Shown here one piece after another: positions 51,785 to 60,158 of a stretch of DNA of 64,000 nucleotides. How positions within the stretch are numbered: the first letter of the stretch is position 1; each line of letters opens with the position of its first letter. The DNA lies in NCBI GenBank assembly GCA_965247735.1, contig CBDFHN010000002.1:4712001-4776000 (forward strand). Direction: 5' to 3'. Made by a program: the position numbers and the translations under genes. The notes beneath the pieces are model-generated. The model did no database searches. It saw only the letters and a list, made by a program, of their open reading frames with translations, and had not been told where the DNA came from. The DNA is from JAOXRU01 sp965247735. Its GTDB lineage: Bacteria > Bacteroidota > Bacteroidia > Flavobacteriales > Flavobacteriaceae.

Positions 51785-51815
51785 AATAATAAAGTTTTAA
51801 AAAGATTAAAAGAAT

Positions 51816-51846
51816 AGATAGAAGCTGTTGTTATCAGCTTCTATCT
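51816..51846 (-). terminator. Hairpin between precursor peptide and maturase genes
   Basis: A perfect 12-bp stem (AGATAGAAGCTG/CAGCTTCTATCT, seven-base loop) 12 bases after the precursor stop, followed in the direction of transcription by a U-rich stretch. It would end most transcripts after the precursor and let some run on to the maturase, giving excess substrate over enzyme. This is a common layout in RiPP loci. Confidence 0.78.
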
Positions 51847-51858
51847 TTAACTATAAGG

Positions 51859-52086
51859 TTATAGTTTTCTAAATGACTCTAAACGCGAATCTAACTCAAC
51901 ACATCCATGTGCAGAATCTGACCATACTTGTCCTTCAGGGCAGACACGTCCACCACCACTTGTAGGGTAATAAATTATTTGCCCTTGCCCTTGACCAATT
52001 AGTCCTCCAGTAATGTTTTCTAGATTCTTTAATTCTTGATCAGAAAATTTTTCAATTCCTTTGTTTAGTACAAATACTTTTTTCAT
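51859..52086 (-). CDS. Candidate RiPP precursor peptide with GG leader
   Basis: A 75-residue peptide. The leader KKVFVLNKGIEKFSDQELKN with LENITGG (Gly27-Gly28) matches the Bacteroidota LS..EL..I.GG leader style. The core begins LIGQGQGQIIYYPTSGGG and contains a Cys pair 13 apart (Cys49, Cys62) in VCPEGQVWSDSAHGCVEL, ending RLESFRKL. Possible aromatic-X-X sites for a cyclophane enzyme are W55-S-D57 and F72-R-K74; this is inference. It is the only small gene beside an FxsB/GrrM-like rSAM enzyme and is transcribed towards it. There is no C39-type exporter in the window, so export must use a distant transporter or not occur. Confidence 0.8.
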   Translation of the reverse strand: MKKVFVLNKGIEKFSDQELKNLENITGGLIGQGQGQIIYYPTSGGGRVCPEGQVWSDSAHGCVELDSRLESFRKL

Positions 52087-52211
52087 AATGTAAAAAATTA
52101 TTTTTTTTGCCTACTCTTTCTGATTTTCGGCTAACTCATTTGTAGCTATTGACCTATTGCGCAATTGAGTAAAATAGCATACAGTTATATATACATGAAA
52201 CCTGTTTTTTG

Positions 52212-52219
52212 TTACCCTT
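52212..52219 (-). promoter_or_regulatory. Third AAGGGTAA copy, inverted
   Basis: The reverse complement reads AAGGGTAA, the same 8-mer core as the pair at 52355-52374. It lies 126 bases upstream of the precursor ATG. Confidence 0.3.
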
Positions 52220-52354
52220 TTTTAAGACATCTTAATATTAGAAAAAATTGCAATCCTTTTGGTTATGAAGTTTTATGGGTTTTGAAATAAGAATTATTTG
52301 GAAATAATTCTAGCCTAAACATTTTTGAAAACTATTTTTAATTCATGAAATCTA

Positions 52355-52374
52355 AAGGGTAATGGAAGGGTAAT
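52355..52374 (+). repeat. Direct repeat pair AAGGGTAAT, period 11
   Basis: AAGGGTAAT occurs at 52355-52363 and 52366-52374, separated by GG, so the two copies face the same side of the helix. The arrangement suggests a regulator binding site about 270 bases upstream of the precursor gene. The regulator is unknown. Confidence 0.45.
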
Positions 52375-52788
52375 AGGGAGCTTTTGAATGGTATTGTTTT
52401 ATCAATACCTGGGCAAAAAGAAATTAACAACTGAATACCAATTATTTAAGAAGAATAAGTATAGAATAAAAAGCGAAAATTATTATTTATTTAGGAATAT
52501 TTTGATTGTATAGTTCTGAAAAGCATTTTTTTTCATATCTTAATTTCTGGTTGTTTAGTTTAACTATTTTTTACTCCACCACAAGAAAATAACTTCAAAA
52601 AGGACTATTATCTGTTACAGTATATTTTTGTAATGGATTGTATTTCCTACTCGTTTTTACCAATTTACTCATCTCCTCTATTTGTATTGTTCCAAAACGC
52701 TTGTTAAGCTTTTGGAAACAATAGATCATTTATAGTTTTTATTAAACGGCCATTAAATAACTAATTAATCTTTTAAACTATTTTTATT

Positions 52789-55700
52789 ATGATAAAAAAA
52801 TTACTTTTCCGTGGTGGTGTTTTAATATGTATCATTGCGCTTTTAGCAACAGCTTTTATTGTTTATCAGTCAAAAGAAAAGGTTCAGGAAAAGACTATTG
52901 CTGAACAACGAGAACAGTATGCAGATTTTTTAAAGAAAAGTCCTTATAAAGAAACCCTTACTTGGGATAAGAAAAAAAGAAAAGCACATGGCCTTCCACC
53001 AAACAAATATTATGAACAAATGTGGGAGTTAACTATTAATCCTGCAACAGGAAGGTTAGATGATGGTAAAATTACAGGTCTAAGACAGCAATTGCTACAA
53101 GGAAGATTAACACGTAGAATTCCAGGGGAAGAAGGTAATGCTTGGGAAGAAAGAGGACCAAATAATGTTGGAGGAAGAACCCGAGTTGTATTTTTCGATC
53201 CTAATGACTCAACTAATAATACTGTTTATGCAGGTGGTGTTAGTGGAGGTTTGTGGAAAAATTCTGATATCTCTAACCCTAATTCTGCATGGGCAAGAAT
53301 TATTAATATTCCAGGTAACCTATCCGTAACTTCTATTACAGTAGATCCTAGAGATTCTAAGGTATGGTATGTAGGTACTGGAGAGCAATATACTGCTGGA
53401 GATGTTGTTGGAAATGGAGTTTACAAAACAATAAATGGAGGAACAACTTGGACAGCAATGACAATTCCTCCTGCTGGGCCAGGGCCGTTTTATTTTGGTG
53501 AAACAAACTTATTTTTATCAGGGTTATACTATGTAAATGATGTTTTAGCTTGGGATAATGGAACTTTTACGGAGTTGTATGTAGCTGTCGGAGCTCATGT
53601 CTATGGAGATGCTAGTGGTCCTAGAAATTGGTTAGGGTTGCAATCTGCAGGTTTGTATAGATCTATTGATAATGGAACAACATGGAATAGAACTGAGACT
53701 GCAAATATGGCATATGCTGCAAGTGGTATTACATTTTATATTATTCCAAATGATTTAGAGGTTGGAGCCGATAATAGCCTATGGATGGGAACAATTAATT
53801 CTGCTTTTGGAGTAGGTGGAGGACGTGTATATCAATCTACTGATGGTGTAACTTGGACTGGAACGGGACTTCCCGATTCTAATAGAGTAGAGATAGAACC
53901 CTCGGCATCATCTCCCGGAAAGTTATATGCATTAACTCAGGGAGTAAGTGTAGGGCCTGTTCATATTTATGAAACTACAGATAAATTTACCACAATTAAT
54001 GAACTTAGTTTGCCAAATGATGATGATCCAGGGATTTCAGCTAGTGATTTTACTCGTGGACAAGCATTTTACGATTTAGTTATTGAAGCTGATCCAGCAA
54101 ATGATGAAATTCTTTATGTTGGTGGTATTGATATGTTTAAAACTGTAAATGGAGGTGATGATTGGTCTCAATTAACGCATTGGTATGGCGGATTTGGCCA
54201 TCAATATATGCATGCAGATCAACATGCAATTAGTTTTGCTAATAACTCTTCTAATAAAATGATGTTTGGAAATGATGGCGGTGTCGCTTATACTGATAAT
54301 GGAGGTGATGTAATTTCGGTAAGAAACAATAATTATAATGTAACTCAGTTTGTAAAAGCTGGTATAGGCCCAGATGGAGTAGGAGATACCAAAGGAATTT
54401 TTACAGCCGGAGCTCAAGATAATGGTACGCAGGCGTTTAGGAATACAGTTCCCGGTATCAATAGTTCAGAAGAGTTAAGTGATGGTGATGGATTTTATAC
54501 TTTTGTGGATAAGGATGGTGAATATTTAATATCAACTTATGTTTATAATGTAATTTATCGTTTTGATCTTCCTTGGGATGGTCAAGGGAGGTTAGAAGGA
54601 GCAGCAACTATTTTATCAAGCGATTTTACTGGAGATTTTGTGAATCAAATGGATTATGATAGTAAAGCAAATAGATTGTTAACCAATAATACTTCAAATA
54701 CTGGTTATGCTATTAAAAGTATTAATGTTGAAACTACAGCTAGTGGCTCAATTACGAGCAGTGCTTTAGATGCAAAACCTACAGCTTTTAGAGCATCTCC
54801 TTTTGATGATGATGTTTGGTATGTAGGTATGGCAAATGGTGGTGTTTTAGAATTGACCGAGGTTACAGACAGTACTGCAGTGTTTAGAGCATTAAGTACA
54901 CCTTTTGTAGGGTCGGTATCATCTGTTAGATTAGGAGAAACATCAAATGACATAATGGTAACAATTCATAATTATGGAGTAGAAAGTGTTTGGTATTCTA
55001 ACAATGGTGGTAGTGTATGGTTTGGTAAAGAAGGAGATCTGCCAGATATTCCTGTAAGAGATATATTGCAGAACCCATTAGATGTTAACGAGGTAATGTT
55101 AGCAACACAATTGGGAGTATGGGCAACTTCTGATTTTTATTCAGATAATCCTACTTGGACACAATCTCAGAATGGAATGAGTGATGTAAGTGTTACTGCT
55201 TTTGACTATTGGGCAGTTAATGGAGATGATACAGAACACAAAATTATTGCATCTACCTATGGTAGAGGGGTGTTTACTTCGTCTTTTAATAATATAACTG
55301 TTTCTCCTACAAAAGGCTATTCTTTTGAAAAAGGATTAGAAGGCTGGAAAATGGGTAAATATGCCAAACGTGTAAAAACAATTCATGCTGTAGATGGTTC
55401 TTATGCCATACGTGTTAAGAAAAAATCAAATATGAGGTCTGCGTGGTTAGATTTTTCAGATTTCGAAAATGTAACAATTTCTATTAAGCTAAAGCAGAAT
55501 AAAGTCAAGTATCCTAAATATAGCAGAGTGTATGTAGAATATAGAACTACTGCAAATAAAACGTGGAAAGTTATAAAATCTAAAAAATTACGCGAAAGTT
55601 TAACCGAAATTAATGCAACAGTTAAAAATCCTAAAGAAAAAGGACAGTTTAGAATACGTATCAATTTAGCAGAAAAAAAAGGGAATGTGTATTTTGATAT

Positions 55701-55980
55701 GATTGAAATTGAAGGAAAAGAAGTACTGGATAATCCACTTCCTGATCTTGTACCAGAAATTGTAATATTTCCAAACCCTACGGTTGCACAGTTAAATATA
55801 ACCAACATTAAAAAAGATGCTGATTTTAATATATTTAATCAATCAGGGACTCCTGTTTTATCAGGAAGATTAAAAAAAGAAGGCGCAACTATAGATGTTT
55901 CTGGATTAGCAAAAGGAATGTATATTTTAAAGATAGACGGAGAAGATAAAGGAAATGCTAAAATGTTTGTAAAGAAATAA
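52789..55980 (+). CDS. Large secreted beta-propeller (sortilin/BNR-like) protein with T9SS sorting domain
   Basis: A 1063-residue exported protein. The N-terminal signal/anchor is LLFRGGVLICIIALLATAFI. From about residue 120 the chain is a Sortilin/VPS10-like multi-bladed propeller with Asp/Gly-rich BNR turns: WEERGPNNVGGRTRVVFF, VYAGGVSGGLWKNSD, VYKTINGGTTWTAM, YRSIDNGTTWN and YYSN-type repeats such as WYSNNGGSVWFG. A jelly-roll-like module follows at about 845-975 (SFEKGLEGWKMGKYAKR). The last 75 residues are a type A T9SS signal: IVIFPNPTVAQLNI, FNQSGTPVLSGRL and GLAKGMYILKI, ending KMFVKK. It is secreted by gliding-type secretion and probably retained on the surface. Ligand unknown; it stands alone with its own terminator. 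Confidence 0.92.
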   Translation: MIKKLLFRGGVLICIIALLATAFIVYQSKEKVQEKTIAEQREQYADFLKKSPYKETLTWDKKKRKAHGLPPNKYYEQMWELTINPATGRLDDGKITGLRQQLLQGRLTRRIPGEEGNAWEERGPNNVGGRTRVVFFDPNDSTNNTVYAGGVSGGLWKNSDISNPNSAWARIINIPGNLSVTSITVDPRDSKVWYVGTGEQYTAGDVVGNGVYKTINGGTTWTAMTIPPAGPGPFYFGETNLFLSGLYYVNDVLAWDNGTFTELYVAVGAHVYGDASGPRNWLGLQSAGLYRSIDNGTTWNRTETANMAYAASGITFYIIPNDLEVGADNSLWMGTINSAFGVGGGRVYQSTDGVTWTGTGLPDSNRVEIEPSASSPGKLYALTQGVSVGPVHIYETTDKFTTINELSLPNDDDPGISASDFTRGQAFYDLVIEADPANDEILYVGGIDMFKTVNGGDDWSQLTHWYGGFGHQYMHADQHAISFANNSSNKMMFGNDGGVAYTDNGGDVISVRNNNYNVTQFVKAGIGPDGVGDTKGIFTAGAQDNGTQAFRNTVPGINSSEELSDGDGFYTFVDKDGEYLISTYVYNVIYRFDLPWDGQGRLEGAATILSSDFTGDFVNQMDYDSKANRLLTNNTSNTGYAIKSINVETTASGSITSSALDAKPTAFRASPFDDDVWYVGMANGGVLELTEVTDSTAVFRALSTPFVGSVSSVRLGETSNDIMVTIHNYGVESVWYSNNGGSVWFGKEGDLPDIPVRDILQNPLDVNEVMLATQLGVWATSDFYSDNPTWTQSQNGMSDVSVTAFDYWAVNGDDTEHKIIASTYGRGVFTSSFNNITVSPTKGYSFEKGLEGWKMGKYAKRVKTIHAVDGSYAIRVKKKSNMRSAWLDFSDFENVTISIKLKQNKVKYPKYSRVYVEYRTTANKTWKVIKSKKLRESLTEINATVKNPKEKGQFRIRINLAEKKGNVYFDMIEIEGKEVLDNPLPDLVPEIVIFPNPTVAQLNITNIKKDADFNIFNQSGTPVLSGRLKKEGATIDVSGLAKGMYILKIDGEDKGNAKMFVKK

Positions 55981-56000
55981 GTACTTATTTAGTTACATAA

Positions 56001-56028
56001 AAAAAGGCTGTCTTTCGAGGCAGCCTTT
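56001..56028 (+). terminator. Terminator after T9SS protein
   Basis: A stem AAAGGCTG/CAGCCTTT with loop TCTTTCGAGG and a downstream T run, 20 bases past the stop. Confidence 0.85.
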
Positions 56029-56086
56029 GCTTTTTGGGTGTTTTTTCTTTAGTATTTACTAAATATTGGTGAGCTAAATAATATTT

Positions 56087-56761
56087 CTATTGTTTAATAA
56101 GGTTCCAAAAGCTTATTTCTCTTCTTGTACGGAATCCCAATTTTTTATAAAGTCCTATAGCTCCAGTATTGGTAGCAGCTACATGTAGGTAAGGGATTTT
56201 ATTTTCTTCAATAATTTGATTAGAAGTATAGGCAACAAGCTGCTTGGCATAACCATTACCACCATGGTCTGGATGAGTTATTACAGCACTTATTTCTGTA
56301 AAATCATTCATTTTCATGCGTTCACCAGTTACTGCAACAAGCTTGTTGTCTTTAAAAATGCCGTAATAGTTTCCTAATGTTGCTGTTTTTGGTTTAAAAT
56401 ATCCTGGTTGGATTAAATTCACCAAATCAAATAAGACTTTGTAATGCTGAGTATTAAGTTTTATGATTGTTTCTTTTGTGTTAATTTCTATTTTATGGTC
56501 AATAATCATTTGTATACATACAAGTTCTTTGTTTAAATAAACCGTATTATTATATGTAGGTTTAGTACCCACGCTAAAGAAGTTTGTAACCAATTTGGCA
56601 TAGCTATTTATATCATCTGGATTGTTGGTACTGGTACTACTGGATAAAAAAGGACAATAGTCTGGATCATAACATTTGGTATTATTAAATGTTATGGCAT
56701 AGTGTTTATGCGTTTCATTTAAGGAATGCCAAACTGGGTTGTCCAATTTTTTATAATCCAT
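56087..56761 (-). CDS. GNAT-family N-acetyltransferase
   Basis: A 224-residue protein. The C-terminal GNAT core (about 125-220) has LGNYYGIFKDNKLVAVTGER, ISAVITHPDHGGNGYAKQLV with the acetyl-CoA loop (HGGNGYA for Q/RxxGxG/A), then PYLHVAATNTGAIGLYKKLG and FRTRREISFWNL. The N-terminal half is less conserved (KLDNPVWHSLNETHKHYAI) and contains CYDPDYCPF, typical of FR47-like acetyltransferases. Substrate unknown. The next gene on the strand is a bestrophin after 29 bases. Confidence 0.87.
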   Translation of the reverse strand: MDYKKLDNPVWHSLNETHKHYAITFNNTKCYDPDYCPFLSSSTSTNNPDDINSYAKLVTNFFSVGTKPTYNNTVYLNKELVCIQMIIDHKIEINTKETIIKLNTQHYKVLFDLVNLIQPGYFKPKTATLGNYYGIFKDNKLVAVTGERMKMNDFTEISAVITHPDHGGNGYAKQLVAYTSNQIIEENKIPYLHVAATNTGAIGLYKKLGFRTRREISFWNLIKQ

Positions 56762-56790
56762 TTATTTTGTAGTTATATGATAAGAAATGA

Positions 56791-57846
56791 TTAAAATTGA
56801 GTGTCATATTTAACAGGAAATTGCTCTGGTATCTCACTATCCAATTCTCCTAAGTTTTGACGAAGATCTATTTCAATACCTCTTGCAATTGTTGATATTG
56901 GAACATCATTGGCTGTGCCTTCAAATGGGTTTTCTCCTGTTCTTCCAATTCTTTCCATAGTATGAAATACCCAAGCTACTATTACATAAAAAGGGATAGA
57001 GAACCAAACAAAGAGATCGCTTAGTAAAGGATGTTCTGCTTTTAATCCATTTCCAATCTCTGCAAATTGAGGAACCAGTGCTAAAGGAAGAAGTAATACA
57101 AATATCCACATAAAAAGATGGTTAAGCGTTGCAAACTGTCTAGGATACGGAAAGTTTTTGATACGTTCGCTTTTACCTTGAAGCGTAAAAAGTTCTTGAA
57201 GTAAACTTTCCAGTTCTAAAAAAGAAAACTCCCAAATAATACCTTCTTCTTTTAATTTTTTTAAATGATGAGATTGTAGATAGAGTAGTGCTGTTTGTTT
57301 ATTACTTTTATTTTTAAGGTATTCAAAATCCGACTCAGAAATATAAGGCAAAAGATCTTCATCTAATGTAGAATCTAGCTCAGGTGGTCTAAGATTCCAT
57401 TCAGAATTTGATTTTTGTGTCGAAAATGTCTCCCAAGGTTTAGAGGCTCTCATTGCATGCCTTAAAGCTGTCATCCAAGCGATATGTCTATAGGTTAGGG
57501 TTTTAATTTCTTTGTTAAGGCGTTCTTCTGAAAATGTAGTAGAACTATATTCATTGGTAAGCATATCTTGTAAATACATTCCAAAAGTTCTTGAGGTATT
57601 TACAATTCCTCCCCAAATTTTTCTTGCTTCCCAAATTCTGTCATAAGAAGAGTTGTTTTGAAACCCAATTACAAAAGCAACAGCAGTACCGATTAATGCT
57701 AGAGGTGTCCAAGGAATTTTTAGCCAACTAAGTTCAAGAAAATAATGAGCGCAAACAAAAATAATAATGATTATAAAAAACAAGAGGGTTTCAAATCTGG
57801 TCCACAAAGCCATTTCAAAAGCCGTGTATTTTTTTTTTATGTGCAT
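56791..57846 (-). CDS. Bestrophin-family (UPF0187) anion channel
   Basis: A 351-residue membrane protein of the bestrophin fold. TRFETLLFFIIIIIFVCAHY and WLKIPWTPLALIGTAVAFVI are the first helices, followed by GFQNNSSYDRIWEARKIWGG, the most conserved bestrophin segment. Further helices are FMWIFVLLLPLALVPQF and WFSIPFYVIVAWVFHTME, then GENPFEGTANDVPISTIARG, the calcium-clasp-like acidic region in eukaryotic homologues. Prokaryotic members form pentameric channels, sometimes cation-selective. Possibly expressed with the acetyltransferase. Confidence 0.93.
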   Translation of the reverse strand: MHIKKKYTAFEMALWTRFETLLFFIIIIIFVCAHYFLELSWLKIPWTPLALIGTAVAFVIGFQNNSSYDRIWEARKIWGGIVNTSRTFGMYLQDMLTNEYSSTTFSEERLNKEIKTLTYRHIAWMTALRHAMRASKPWETFSTQKSNSEWNLRPPELDSTLDEDLLPYISESDFEYLKNKSNKQTALLYLQSHHLKKLKEEGIIWEFSFLELESLLQELFTLQGKSERIKNFPYPRQFATLNHLFMWIFVLLLPLALVPQFAEIGNGLKAEHPLLSDLFVWFSIPFYVIVAWVFHTMERIGRTGENPFEGTANDVPISTIARGIEIDLRQNLGELDSEIPEQFPVKYDTQF

Positions 57847-57936
57847 AGTTTTTTTTTAAACGTTGTATAGAACATCTAATTTAATAAATATAAACCAAAT
57901 ATGAAATTTGCTAACTTTTTATGATGAAGAGTTTAT

Positions 57937-58107
57937 CTATTTTACTTCTTGCTCAATTAGAAATGATTTTTTTCTGTTGGTAATTACAATTGTATAGCTT
58001 CCTTTTTTTAATCCAAGATGGCAATTTTTTGTCTTACTTGCTACCTCGGTAATATCAATTGGAATTGCAGCATTGATGTCTTCTCCTTTTTTGAAGGCTA
58101 GTACCAT
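57937..58107 (-). CDS. Small hypothetical ORF (56 aa)
   Basis: A short frame from ATG at 58107 to TAG at 57937: VLAFKKGEDINAAIPIDITE, then KNCHLGLKKGSYTIVITNRK and a C-terminus FLIEQEVK. The (L/K)GSYTIVI segment resembles the ends of secreted Bacteroidota proteins, so it could be a remnant of a longer gene; no signal peptide remains. It may also be a chance frame. It lies between bestrophin and the serine hydrolase. Confidence 0.3.
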   Translation of the reverse strand: MVLAFKKGEDINAAIPIDITEVASKTKNCHLGLKKGSYTIVITNRKKSFLIEQEVK

Positions 58108-58179
58108 AATTAGGGAAACCTTTATCTAGTTTCAATAGCTAATCTTTATCCATATATATGGTACGAAATATCTGCGGTA

Positions 58180-59526
58180 TTATTTTTTTTTGGCTGTGCC
58201 TTTATAATCGCCTTGTTCTATTGTAAGTTGTTTTCCATCTGGAGAAAAAGTAAACGACATAGATTCTGCATAAATTTGTTCAAAAACAAACCTGTTATTT
58301 CCTTTGTAAACTAAAGGTTCTTTAAATTCATCGCCTATTATATGAATTAATACATTTTTATCTTGACTAAAAATATATGTATCAGATTCAATATTTACAT
58401 AAGTACCTGAATATATTTTCACCTCATTTTCTGTTATCTCAACAGGTGTTTCATCAAGATATAATTTTAGGATTTCTATAAATAGGGTGTTAATATTATC
58501 GTTAGATCCATTAGATGTTATAGTTAATCCCAATTTTTCTTCAGGAAAATATATAGCTGTAGATTTATAACCATCCAGTGTTCCTCTATGTCCAAAACCT
58601 TTTTTGTCGGCAATAGTGTATCTAGCTAATCCCATTCCGTAAGTATCCTTTATTGTTAGCATTTTATCTAGACTTTGTGGTGTTATTATTTTTCCAGTAA
58701 ATAATGCATTCATAAATAGAGCAATATTAGTTGGATTAGAAACTATAGATCCTGCCCCTAGTGTAATTGACATATCCGTTTCTGTAGATTTTGTCCATTT
58801 TGTAGTATATGTATAAGAATTGGCTTCGTTATTATTGATATTTACAATAGCGCCATTATAGGTATTGGTTAGGTTAAGAGGAGTACATATTTTGGTATTT
58901 AAAATAGTCTCATATGGTTTGTCATATACTTTTTCGAGAATAAGAGAAAGTAAAAAATAATTAGAATTGCTATATTCTCCTTTACTGCCAGGTTCAAAAT
59001 CACTAGGATAATCAGAAATCATTTGAAGCATTTCTTGAGTAGGCTTATACTGCGTATGATATTTTCGAAAGGCTTTATCTCTTGTAAAATTATAAATTCC
59101 GCTTCTATGTTGTAATAACTGGGCTATAGTAATTTTAGACGCATTTTGTATTTCAGGAAAAAAGCTTTCTATAGTCTGTTCTAATGTAATTATGTTTTTC
59201 TCTATGGCTTTAAAAACTAATACTGCTGTAAATGTTTTAGATATTGACCCAATACGATATTTAGTATCTATTGTTGATTTCTTTTTGGTGTATATATCAT
59301 CAAAACCGATGGCATTTGTGTATTCTATTTTTCCATTTTTAGATACTGCAATGCTGCCCATAAACTGATTACTCTCTTCATATATTTCTAATAAGCTATC
59401 AATTTTGGAAGAATAGTTATTAGATTGCTCGTTTGATGATGATGATGATGATGATGAATTTGCTGTTTTGTTTTCTTTACAAGAAAATAGTAGTGCTACT
59501 GCTACTACTAATATTAGTTTTTTCAT
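58180..59526 (-). CDS. Serine hydrolase, class C beta-lactamase fold (lipoprotein)
   Basis: A 448-residue exported lipoprotein (KKLILVVAVALLFSCKE, acylated Cys near residue 16). A Ser-rich linker follows whose eight serines are encoded by a perfect (TCA)8 tract. The hydrolase domain shows the SxxK nucleophile in IGSISKTFTAVLVF, the YxN motif YSNSNYFLL, and HxG in GHRGTLDGYKST. Such proteins are penicillin-binding-like DD-peptidases or esterases; true beta-lactamase activity cannot be told from sequence. A C-terminal beta domain (IYSGTYVNIESDTYIF) is typical of the DUF3471-like tail. It overlaps the MarR gene stop as ATGA, so the two are co-expressed and presumably MarR-controlled. Confidence 0.9.
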   Translation of the reverse strand: MKKLILVVAVALLFSCKENKTANSSSSSSSSNEQSNNYSSKIDSLLEIYEESNQFMGSIAVSKNGKIEYTNAIGFDDIYTKKKSTIDTKYRIGSISKTFTAVLVFKAIEKNIITLEQTIESFFPEIQNASKITIAQLLQHRSGIYNFTRDKAFRKYHTQYKPTQEMLQMISDYPSDFEPGSKGEYSNSNYFLLSLILEKVYDKPYETILNTKICTPLNLTNTYNGAIVNINNNEANSYTYTTKWTKSTETDMSITLGAGSIVSNPTNIALFMNALFTGKIITPQSLDKMLTIKDTYGMGLARYTIADKKGFGHRGTLDGYKSTAIYFPEEKLGLTITSNGSNDNINTLFIEILKLYLDETPVEITENEVKIYSGTYVNIESDTYIFSQDKNVLIHIIGDEFKEPLVYKGNNRFVFEQIYAESMSFTFSPDGKQLTIEQGDYKGTAKKK

Positions 59527-59957
59527 TTTTTACAATTTTGAGTGATTTTGTTTAAAGTAATTTTAAGGTTATCCAGTTCTGTACCAGATAGACCATTTAG
59601 TGCCATCTTCCTATTTTGATTAATAATAGGAGTTAGTAATTGTATCGCTACTTTACCTTTTTCTGTAATATTTAGCAAGGATATACGCTTGTCTTCTTTG
59701 TTTGTTGTTTTTAGTACATAATTTTTTTTTATCATTAAACTTATTATTCTGGTCATTGAGGCATAATCTTTAAATATTAGATCTGCAATTTCTGTTTGGG
59801 TAAGTCGTTTATCATTTGCAATTAGTAGTATTAGAGCCTGATCAACAGTAATGTCAGAGATAACACTTTTTATATTCTTTAAGCTTAATTTTCGATACGC
59901 CTTTATAGCTTCTTCAATAGAGTATAATATTGTTGATGATGGGGTATCTAAATTCAT
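59523..59957 (-). CDS. MarR-family transcriptional regulator, autoregulated
   Basis: A 144-residue dimeric winged-helix regulator. From the ATG at 59957 it begins NLDTPSSTILYSIEEAIKAY. DQALILLIANDKRLTQTEIA and DLIFKDYASMTRIISLMIKK form the recognition helix region, and NYVLKTTNKEDKRISLLNIT is the wing with the conserved D-x-R. The frame reaches an ATG at 60005, but that codon is inside an operator and upstream of the probable transcription start, so 59957 is preferred. It overlaps the serine-hydrolase gene by four bases (ATGA). The operators around its own promoter imply ligand-relieved autorepression. Confidence 0.93.
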   Translation of the reverse strand: MNLDTPSSTILYSIEEAIKAYRKLSLKNIKSVISDITVDQALILLIANDKRLTQTEIADLIFKDYASMTRIISLMIKKNYVLKTTNKEDKRISLLNITEKGKVAIQLLTPIINQNRKMALNGLSGTELDNLKITLNKITQNCKK

Positions 59958-59962
59958 AATAC

Positions 59963-60005
59963 TTGATATATCAACCAAAAATATATTATTTAATTGATAT
60001 ATCAA
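59963..60005 (-). promoter_or_regulatory. MarR operator pair flanking the marR promoter
   Basis: Two copies of the palindrome TTGATATATCAA (59963-59974 and 59994-60005) are 31 bp apart centre to centre, about three helical turns. Reading the minus strand, the first TTG of the upstream copy, exactly 19 bases and then TATTTTTG (59983-59976) form a perfect Bacteroidota promoter. The upstream operator thus covers -33, and the downstream operator covers the transcription start, just before the ATG. Confidence 0.85.
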
Positions 60006-60158
60006 GTAAATAGAAGCTTTTTAATGATTCTTTTTTGTGTTAACTGTGTTTAATTAAAACGTAGTGGTGTGGTATTGAAGAAAAATAAATGAAAAATTAG
60101 TGTGTTTTACAAAAAAAAGAAGCTGAAGTCTTTATAGATGGCAATGTTAGACATAACT

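Larger units (their letters stand above)
52087..52788. other. Long gene-free region between the RiPP locus and the T9SS gene
   Basis: 702 AT-rich bases holding divergent control regions for the leftward precursor and the rightward secreted protein. A 31-codon frame at 52195-52290 (+) has no supporting feature. The notable structure is the AAGGGTAA repeats listed separately. No RNA gene was seen. Confidence 0.55.

Noticed and set aside
51859..52086. Ordinary small secreted Cys protein or toxin
   Set aside because: There is no Sec signal peptide; the N-terminus is instead a GG-type leader, and the adjacent rSAM maturase makes a RiPP precursor the better explanation.
55401..55808. A 135-codon open frame on the - strand
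   Set aside because: Antisense to the 3' part of the T9SS protein gene, whose frame continues through a clear sorting domain.
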